Shown here: in pieces, positions 1 to 5,003 of the stretch | How positions within the stretch are numbered: position 1 is the stretch's first letter | Layout of the letters: each line of letters starts with the position of its first letter | DNA from: an uncultured bacterium | GTDB lineage: Bacteria > Planctomycetota > DG-23 > SLPQ01 | Direction of reading: 5' to 3' | Assembly: GCA_937863625.1 (NCBI GenBank) | Contig: CALMGO010000206.1 | Location: forward strand, 1-5,003 | Length of the DNA stretch: 5,003 nt | Program-made: the position numbers and the translations under genes | Notes under the pieces: model-generated | What the model was told of the DNA's origin: nothing | The model's database searches: none | Seen by the model: only the letters and a program-made list of their open reading frames with translations

Positions 1-214
1 CGACCACCCACACCGCCGCCGTGATGAGAAACGCAATCGCCGAAAGCGCCCACAGCCCCCCCCAGGCCCACCATGTTACCGACCCCGCCGCCAGAGGCCC
101 CGCGAAAAGCATCACCGCGAGGATTGCTATCCCGGTCCACCGAAGCGCCACCGAAGCCGCGCTCGAATGCCACGCATCCTGGGATATTGTGCGAGTCTCT
201 CTTGCGGCCCCCAT
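1..214 (-). CDS. N-terminus of a membrane protein, probably O-antigen ligase/polymerase (WaaL/Wzy-like) family; 3' end outside the window
   Basis: An ATG at 214-212 opens a frame with no stop to the left edge (71 full codons). The first 25 or so residues are polar, followed by two likely membrane segments at about 27-44 and 50-71. Between and within them is LFAGPLAAGSVTWWAW (36-51), which matches the 'LFAPLAFGSV..WA' type opening that I know from O-antigen ligase/polymerase family proteins. In those proteins it forms the first helix and loop of a protein with about 10-12 membrane segments that polymerises or transfers undecaprenyl-linked glycans. The start lies 6 bases after the kinase stop, so translation is probably coupled. 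The Shine-Dalgarno match is poor (AAGAAAG at 232-226, 11 bases away, inside the kinase gene). The next in-frame ATG (residue 35) would cut into the first membrane segment, so the first ATG is preferred. An exosortase or another polytopic membrane protein of the same locus cannot be excluded from so short a piece. Confidence 0.7.
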   Translation of the reverse strand, partial: MGAARETRTISQDAWHSSAASVALRWTGIAILAVMLFAGPLAAGSVTWWAWGGLWALSAIAFLITAAVWVV

Positions 215-220
215 CTATGC

Positions 221-2302
221 TCAGGCTTTCTTGGGATAGTAACGGTGGTAGTAGTAATACTCGCCGCGCCGGCTTCGGACACGGTTGAGCACGACGCCTA
301 CTATGTATGCACCCGCCGCTTCGACCTCCATTTTCGCCCGTTTGACGAGCCATTTCGGGTTGCGCGAAGCCTGTATTACAAAGAGCGTCGCGTCACTCAC
401 GTTGCACAGCACGGTTGAGTCGGCCACGCCGAGCACCGGCGGCGTATCGAGTACCACGACGTCGTACTGCTCGCGCGCCTGCGTGAGAAAATCCTTCAAC
501 CTCGGGCTTTCGACGAGTTCCGCGCTCCTGTCACCGCCGGCGCCGCACGGCAGGAGCGACAGTTTCGCCACGTTACTCGGCAAAGTGGCGCTTTCCCATG
601 TGCACTTGCCGTCAAGGTAGTTTCCGAGTCCCGGGTCCCTATCGACGCCGAAGGTGTTCTGCAGCATCGGGTGTCTCATGTCCGCGTCGACAAGAAGCGT
701 ATTGGCTCCCGCCTGCGCAAACGCTATGGCGAGGTTGCTCGCCAGCGTCGTTTTGCCCTCGCCGGCGGTCGTTGATGTAATGGCAAAGACCTTGGCATGG
801 GACTCCTTCTTGTAGACGAAGAGTTTCGCGCGGATCTTCCGATACGATTCGGCCGGCCCCGAGGTCGGCGAATCAATCACAACGCGCCCGCGCTGCCTGC
901 CGTTGGAGTGCGAACTGCTCATGCTCGGCACGAAACCCACAAGCGGCATCCTGAGTTCCTGCTCCACGTCCTCCGGCTTGCGGACGGTTCTGTCCATGTA
1001 GTCCAGGAAGAACGCAAGCCCCAGCGACAACACGAGGCTCATCGCCACCGATACTATGGCAAGCTGAGTCTTGTTCGGCCACGCCGGCTGCTTGGCGCGC
1101 CTGGCCACCTCGTTAATCGTTATCTCGAGCATCGGGAAGTCGTTCGATATCTTCGCCTCCATCAGGCTCTGCTGCATCTGGTCGTACCACTTCTGGATAT
1201 TCTCCAGTTCCTTTTTGAGTTCGTTGTATCTGCTGAGCGCGGTGAGTCCGCCCGCAAGCTGTTCGAGCGTCGTGCGCATGCTGGCCATCTCGGCGACAAG
1301 CAGCGTCTCGACCTGGCGCGTGTTGTCGAGGTTGATCCTTGCGCGTTCGAGTACGGAGGCGTTGGCCTCCGACTGAGCTTTCTTCATCGTTTCATCGTAA
1401 TCACGCTGATACTCCGCGATGAGTGCTACGGTCTGCTGGTAGGCCGGATCCGTCGCAAGGCCTCTTGCCGTCTTTCCCTTTTCCATCAGCCGCCGGCTCT
1501 GTTCGAGTTCCTTGATGCGTATCTTGAGCTGGTCGGAGTAACTCGACACGACCGTGTCGGCGATATTGTCGTCCGCGTCGTACCTGGTCTTGAGATCGGC
1601 GTATATCTTCTCGGCCTGCTCGCGGTTGACGCGCGCGGTGAGCTGCGCCTCCGAGAGCGCCGAGAGCCTCGTCGTCACGACAGTCTGCTCCTGGAGTTGC
1701 CGCTGGAGGTCCCTGTCCTTTTCAAATTCATCGAGCGCCTTTCTCTTTGCATCGAGTTGCACCTGAAGCTGCACTATGCGCCCCTGCAGGTCGTTCTGAA
1801 ACTTCCCGGCGCGCTCGGACTCCTGCTGGTGCGTCACCTCGATGTACGCGTCCACGACCGCGTTTACGATATCGGCCGCAAGCTGGGCGTCCCCCTGCTT
1901 GGATGATATTCTCACCACGCGCGTGTCCCTTTCCGGGCTTATGCTTATGGCGTGCTGTATCATGTCGGCCGAGCCGTCGTCGCGCGCTATCTCGCGGGAC
2001 TGGCTCAGTCCGAGCTTCACCGCTGCGACCGCAGCCACTTCGAGGGAGCCGATCTTGACGTACTGCGTCTGGTAAAAGGTCTCGCCCGAAAGGCCGCCGC
2101 GGTCCTCCACCGGCCCGCGGAGCCGCGCGATTTCTATTTTGCTTTGCGACTGGTACTTCGGTTTGAGCACCTTGTACACGCTGTAAAGACCCACTGCCGA
2201 CAGCGCCACGAAGACAAACAGGATCAGCCACTTGCGATGCCACAGCATCGTCAGGTAATCCGTCACGTGCGCCGCGCTCTGCTCGTTTTCGTATGAGTCC
2301 AT
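221..2302 (-). CDS. Wzc-like polysaccharide co-polymerase fused to a bacterial tyrosine kinase (BY-kinase)
   Basis: Complete protein of 693 residues, close to the roughly 720 of E. coli Wzc. Order of parts: short cytoplasmic N-terminus; membrane segment at about 25-43; Wzz-type chain-length domain to about 105; long charged coiled-coil periplasmic region at about 155-345; GNVR-like segment at about 358-435 with a Pro-containing stretch (AKQPAWPNK, 403-411) just before the second membrane segment (about 414-432); a linker; then the cytoplasmic kinase. The kinase shows the oligomerisation motif EX2RX2R (E485, R488, R491), Walker A GEGKTT (514-519, catalytic K517), Walker A' VDADMRHP (538-545), Walker B VVVLDTPP (615-622) and a C-terminal tyrosine cluster YYYYHRYY (682-689). 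In this family the enzyme autophosphorylates that cluster between subunits, and cycling of phosphorylation controls polymer length and export at the inner membrane. The ATG at 2302-2300 is preceded by AAGGA with a 10-base gap. No cognate phosphatase (Wzb-like) or outer-membrane channel (Wza-like) gene is in view. The fused form is usual for Gram-negative bacteria. Confidence 0.96.
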   Translation of the reverse strand: MDSYENEQSAAHVTDYLTMLWHRKWLILFVFVALSAVGLYSVYKVLKPKYQSQSKIEIARLRGPVEDRGGLSGETFYQTQYVKIGSLEVAAVAAVKLGLSQSREIARDDGSADMIQHAISISPERDTRVVRISSKQGDAQLAADIVNAVVDAYIEVTHQQESERAGKFQNDLQGRIVQLQVQLDAKRKALDEFEKDRDLQRQLQEQTVVTTRLSALSEAQLTARVNREQAEKIYADLKTRYDADDNIADTVVSSYSDQLKIRIKELEQSRRLMEKGKTARGLATDPAYQQTVALIAEYQRDYDETMKKAQSEANASVLERARINLDNTRQVETLLVAEMASMRTTLEQLAGGLTALSRYNELKKELENIQKWYDQMQQSLMEAKISNDFPMLEITINEVARRAKQPAWPNKTQLAIVSVAMSLVLSLGLAFFLDYMDRTVRKPEDVEQELRMPLVGFVPSMSSSHSNGRQRGRVVIDSPTSGPAESYRKIRAKLFVYKKESHAKVFAITSTTAGEGKTTLASNLAIAFAQAGANTLLVDADMRHPMLQNTFGVDRDPGLGNYLDGKCTWESATLPSNVAKLSLLPCGAGGDRSAELVESPRLKDFLTQAREQYDVVVLDTPPVLGVADSTVLCNVSDATLFVIQASRNPKWLVKRAKMEVEAAGAYIVGVVLNRVRSRRGEYYYYHRYYPKKA

Positions 2303-2312
2303 TAACTGTTCA

Positions 2313-2320
2313 TCCTTCTT
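2313..2320 (-). promoter_or_regulatory. Ribosome binding site of the kinase gene
   Basis: On the minus strand AAGAAGGA lies 10 bases before the ATG at 2302-2300. It is the only good match to the 16S rRNA tail near this start and supports the chosen N-terminus, which places a short cytoplasmic tail before the first membrane segment as expected for Wzc-like proteins. Confidence 0.7.
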
Positions 2321-2329
2321 GAAGAAAGG
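2314..2329 (-). promoter_or_regulatory. Small imperfect hairpin overlapping the kinase Shine-Dalgarno site
   Basis: The minus-strand RNA CCUUUCUUCAAGAAGG can fold with pairs 2329-2314, 2328-2315, 2327-2316, 2326-2317, 2324-2318 and 2323-2319, a bulged U at 2325 and a three-base loop. The 3' arm contains most of the Shine-Dalgarno sequence, so the fold would hide it. Six pairs with a bulge is weak, so this may be chance; any role in lowering kinase translation relative to the upstream gene is inference. Confidence 0.25.
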
Positions 2330-2334
2330 CCCTG

Positions 2335-2364
2335 CCGGTTTCGCGCGTCTTTCCGGTTCGCGCG
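2335..2364. repeat. Short direct repeat in the gap between the TPR and kinase genes
   Basis: Two near-identical copies lie 18 bases apart: CCGGTTTCGCGCG at 2335-2347 and CCGGTTCGCGCG at 2353-2364 (plus strand), differing by one T. The spacing is under two helical turns. They sit in the 65-base non-coding gap upstream of the kinase. Tandem operator half-sites or a simple duplication are both possible; the low-complexity GC-rich setting makes chance similarity a real alternative. Confidence 0.4.
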
Positions 2365-2367
2365 GCG

Positions 2368-5003
2368 TTAATTGCCGCCCTTGGTTATCTCGCCTATGCC
2401 CTCTTTGCCCGCGTACGACGGGTCCATGGCGATGAGTTTCGCCGCCGTCTCCCGCGCCCTGGCGAGCGCTCCCACCTTGTGGTAGGAGAGCGCCAGGTGA
2501 TAGAGCACCGTTGGAGCGTTCCCGCCCGGAAGCTCAACAGCCTTGCTCAGCGTCGCCACCGCGTTTGCGTACTGGCGGTCCTTGTAGTAGACCCAGCCGA
2601 GCGTATCGAGTATGCCCGCGTTGCCGGGCTCCTTGCTTGCCGCCGCGTTTGCCAGCTTCAAGGCGCGCGTCAGGTCTCCTCCGGTCTCGGCAAGAAGATA
2701 CGCAAGCGAATTTGTCGCCCGCGCGCTGTCGGGCGCAAATCTGGCCGCCGTCTCGTACGTCGCCAGCGCCTCCATATTATTGCCCATCGAGAGATAGAGA
2801 TCCCCCAGCGTGCAGGCCGCGTCGGTAAAGTTTGGATGCGACTGCAACGTCTCCTTCAGGAACTTCTCGGCCTCGGCCTGCATGTTGCTCTTGATGAAAA
2901 ACAACGCAAGCGTCACGTAAAAATCCTGCCGGCCCGCGTTTGCCTTTACCCCGTCGCGAAGCACCGCAGCCGCCTCGGCGGTCTTGCCCGCCGTCGACAG
3001 GAGCGCCGCAAGGTCCTCGTACGCGTCAAGCGCGTCGCTGTATCGCTGCACCGCCATCTTCAGCGTCGCCTCGGCGTCGTTCTTCAAGCCCGCAAGAGTC
3101 TGCACCCCCGCGAGATACCGATACCCCAGCGCCGTCGGATGATCTTCAAGCGACTGTTCGAGCGTCGCCTGCGCCTCCGCGAGCCTGCCCTCTTCCTTGT
3201 AGATCCGGGCAAGCGCGTAAGTAACCGCCACATCCGAGCCGTCGACCGAGAGCATCCGTTTGATAATCGTCTCGGCCTCGGCGTACCTCCCGGCCTCTTC
3301 ATACATGGAAGCCAGTAACCTGGCCACGGTTGCATCATTCGGCTCCGCCGCAGCGTACTTTTCCACTTCGGGTATCACCAAATCGCTTCTGCCCGCGCGT
3401 TTAAGCGTCGTCACCAACGCCAGGAGGACCGCCGGGTCCTGGCGAATCAGAAGCGATTTTCTGTAGTTAGCGATGCCTTCCTCCGTGCTCCCCGAAAGAC
3501 TCTTAGCGTCGCCGAGGACGGCATAGGCCTCCGCCGCCGCCGGGTCGCTTTTTATAACGTCTCCGGCCATGTAGGCTGCGTCTTCATAGGCGCGCGTCGC
3601 TAAAAGCACCTTCGCCAGGAGCATCTTGGCCTCCGTAAGCTGCGAATCCTCCGACAGCGCCCTGCGCAGCTGCGACTCCGCCGTGCTCATCTGTCCCATG
3701 CGGTAATAAACCTTTGCAAGCATGAGCCTGGCCGCAGCCGACTGCCTGCCCGAAACGGGAGCATTCTCGAGCGCCCGCGTCAAAAGCCCCGCCGCCTCCT
3801 GCGCCTTGCCCCGCGCGTCCTCGCTCAAGAGCGCTCCCGCCTTCAAAATGAGCGCGTCAAAATCAAGCGGATTGGCCTTTAGCATGGCGTCCACCATGCC
3901 TGTTGCCTCGGCGGTCTGCCCCTCTTCGAGAAGCATGTTGACGAGCCTTATTCGAGCGGGGGCAAACGCCTCATCGGCCGCCACTGCCGCCCGGTATGCG
4001 TCGAGCGCGCCCTTCGTATCCCCCGTCGACGCGAACGCATCGCCCGTCTGTACGAGCAGGACCGCATTGTCATCGGCCGCCTGTTTCATCTTCTCAAGCA
4101 TTCCGAGGGCCCTGTCGCGGTCTCCCCGGATAAGCGCGATACTTGCCCCCATTTCGAGCAGCCGTACCTTGGCGGCTGTGCTCGTCGCGCCTGCCAGCGC
4201 CTGCGAGGCGGCCGCGTCGGCCTCCTCGTACCGCTTCTCGGCAAGGTACAGCCGGCCGAGACCCTCAAGCGCCCCGGACGGTTCAGGCAAAAGCGGCGCG
4301 GCCTTCTTAAACGTCTCCTCCGCCTTGCGGTAATCCTCCCTGACAAGGTAGAGGTATCCCAGTTTCAAAAGATAATCGCCGTCGCTTTTCACGTCGGGCG
4401 GCAGCTGGGACCACTGCGTTATGGCCTCGTCGATTCGTTTTGTCTCGACGAGCCCGCCCATCGCGATCGTCACCGCGCGGCCTACCGCTTCGTCAGACGC
4501 GTCCGAAGATGCCGCGACCTGCCTGGCCTCCCGGATGGCGTCGTCGTAGAAACTCGTCTGGAAATAGAGCTGCGCGAGTTCAAGCCTCGCCGCCAGATAT
4601 CCGGGGTTGAACTTCAGCGCGTTCTTGAGATTCTCAATAGCCCTGTCCAGTTCGCCGCGGCCCTCCTGCAAAAGCGCTATGCGGTAGTAGCCTTCCGAAT
4701 TGGACGGGTTCTGCCTGAGGCTGTTTGCCAGCAACGCCAGCGCCGCGTCCGCCTTGCCCTCCGCTTCGAGTATCCGTGCCTCGACCATGTCCGCCGTCGG
4801 GCTGCCGGGGTCCGCGTGGCGAAGCTTCGTAAGCATCTCCCGAGCCTCGGCGTACTTGGCCTGGCCCACGAGCAGCGCCGCCGTCCCCGAAAGCGCGCCG
4901 CGGTCTTCCGGCGACACTTCAAGCGCCCTCCTGTAGGCAGCCAGCGCCGCATCCGCGTCGCCCCTGCTGCGCTGGACATCGCCGAGGAGGCTCTGGTATT
5001 GAG
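2368..5003 (-). CDS. Large TPR-repeat protein, polysaccharide-locus type (5' end outside the window)
   Basis: The reading frame is open from the right edge (first full codon at 5001) to a TAA at 2368-2370, giving 877 visible residues. The GTG at 4917-4915 could be mistaken for a start, but the 28 codons before it encode another TPR unit (GDADAALAAYRRALEVSPED), so the true start lies outside. Nearly the whole chain is TPR units of about 34 residues, roughly 25 of them, each with the usual small/aromatic/Ala pattern (for example KAEETFKKA near 227-234 and AEAETIIKRML near 574-584). The C-terminal part (about 760-860), with NSLAYLLAE, ILDTLGWVYY and VLYHLALSYHKVG, resembles the end of PrsT-type TPR proteins found in PEP-CTERM/exosortase exopolysaccharide loci. 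That likeness is from memory of the family, not from a search. TPR domains bind proteins, so a scaffold for polymer assembly or export is inferred. Signal peptide or lipobox cannot be judged because the N-terminus is missing. No catalytic domain is visible. Confidence 0.9.
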   Translation of the reverse strand, partial: QYQSLLGDVQRSRGDADAALAAYRRALEVSPEDRGALSGTAALLVGQAKYAEAREMLTKLRHADPGSPTADMVEARILEAEGKADAALALLANSLRQNPSNSEGYYRIALLQEGRGELDRAIENLKNALKFNPGYLAARLELAQLYFQTSFYDDAIREARQVAASSDASDEAVGRAVTIAMGGLVETKRIDEAITQWSQLPPDVKSDGDYLLKLGYLYLVREDYRKAEETFKKAAPLLPEPSGALEGLGRLYLAEKRYEEADAAASQALAGATSTAAKVRLLEMGASIALIRGDRDRALGMLEKMKQAADDNAVLLVQTGDAFASTGDTKGALDAYRAAVAADEAFAPARIRLVNMLLEEGQTAEATGMVDAMLKANPLDFDALILKAGALLSEDARGKAQEAAGLLTRALENAPVSGRQSAAARLMLAKVYYRMGQMSTAESQLRRALSEDSQLTEAKMLLAKVLLATRAYEDAAYMAGDVIKSDPAAAEAYAVLGDAKSLSGSTEEGIANYRKSLLIRQDPAVLLALVTTLKRAGRSDLVIPEVEKYAAAEPNDATVARLLASMYEEAGRYAEAETIIKRMLSVDGSDVAVTYALARIYKEEGRLAEAQATLEQSLEDHPTALGYRYLAGVQTLAGLKNDAEATLKMAVQRYSDALDAYEDLAALLSTAGKTAEAAAVLRDGVKANAGRQDFYVTLALFFIKSNMQAEAEKFLKETLQSHPNFTDAACTLGDLYLSMGNNMEALATYETAARFAPDSARATNSLAYLLAETGGDLTRALKLANAAASKEPGNAGILDTLGWVYYKDRQYANAVATLSKAVELPGGNAPTVLYHLALSYHKVGALARARETAAKLIAMDPSYAGKEGIGEITKGGN

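Noticed and set aside
21..418. Three overlapping short open frames on the plus strand near the left edge
   Set aside because: They run antisense to the kinase tail and the ligase-like N-terminus, overlap each other, and show no protein features.
797..1906. A 369-codon open frame on the plus strand, opposite the kinase gene
   Set aside because: The translation is Arg/Leu/His-rich with no recognisable domain. It lies wholly antisense to a well-supported kinase and is an expected by-product of high GC codon use.
2362..2378. Five-pair GC stem (GCGGC/GCCGC) with a seven-base loop around the TPR stop codon, considered as a terminator
   Set aside because: The stem is short and no U-run follows it on the minus strand, so intrinsic termination is not supported; read-through into the kinase gene is more likely.
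2479..3318. A 279-codon open frame on the plus strand, opposite the TPR gene
   Set aside because: Low-complexity, Arg-rich translation with no motif, fully inside the antisense of clear TPR repeats.
3722..4333. A 203-codon Ser/Ala-rich open frame on the plus strand
   Set aside because: Composition is what the reverse complement of Ala/Glu-rich TPR codons gives; no domain or membrane pattern is seen.
2368..5003. Tandem DNA repeats within the TPR gene
   Set aside because: The periodicity is at the protein level (TPR units of about 34 residues); I saw no long nucleotide repeats that would indicate recent duplication.

Overview
This window looks like part of an extracellular or capsular polysaccharide locus from a GC-rich, diderm-type (Gram-negative) bacterium. 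Three same-direction genes on the minus strand fill it almost completely, so it reads right to left. The organism cannot be named from the sequence. The single-chain Wzc-style kinase fused to its chain-length domain, the long TPR protein and the high GC would suit a deltaproteobacterium-like or other environmental diderm lineage, but that is inference only.

Region by region (minus-strand order): (1) 5003 to 2368 is the 3' part of a very large TPR-repeat protein. Its reading frame stays open to the window edge, so its start lies outside. At least 877 residues are visible, almost all of them TPR helices. (2) 2367 to 2303 is a 65-base gap with a Shine-Dalgarno site, a small imperfect hairpin that could mask that site, and a short direct repeat. 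No terminator or convincing promoter is seen there. (3) 2302 to 221 is a complete 693-residue bacterial tyrosine kinase (BY-kinase) fused to a Wzz-type chain-length determinant. It has two membrane segments, a coiled-coil periplasmic region, Walker A, A' and B motifs and a C-terminal tyrosine cluster. (4) Six bases later, 214 to 1 is the N-terminal 71 codons of a membrane protein that resembles the start of O-antigen ligase/polymerase (WaaL/Wzy-like) proteins. It runs off the left edge.

The likely joint role is as follows. The kinase/co-polymerase sets polymer length and drives export through phosphorylation cycles. The membrane protein polymerises or ligates the glycan. The TPR protein is a scaffold, possibly at the outer membrane or periplasm, comparable in layout to the PrsT-type TPR proteins of exosortase-linked exopolysaccharide loci. 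Spacing and co-direction suggest one operon whose promoter lies to the right of the window.

No RNA gene, mobile element, CRISPR array or clear new system was seen. The points most worth checking are the mixed PrsT-like/Wzc/Wzy-like gene order, the true length of the TPR protein, and the possible translational control at the kinase start.
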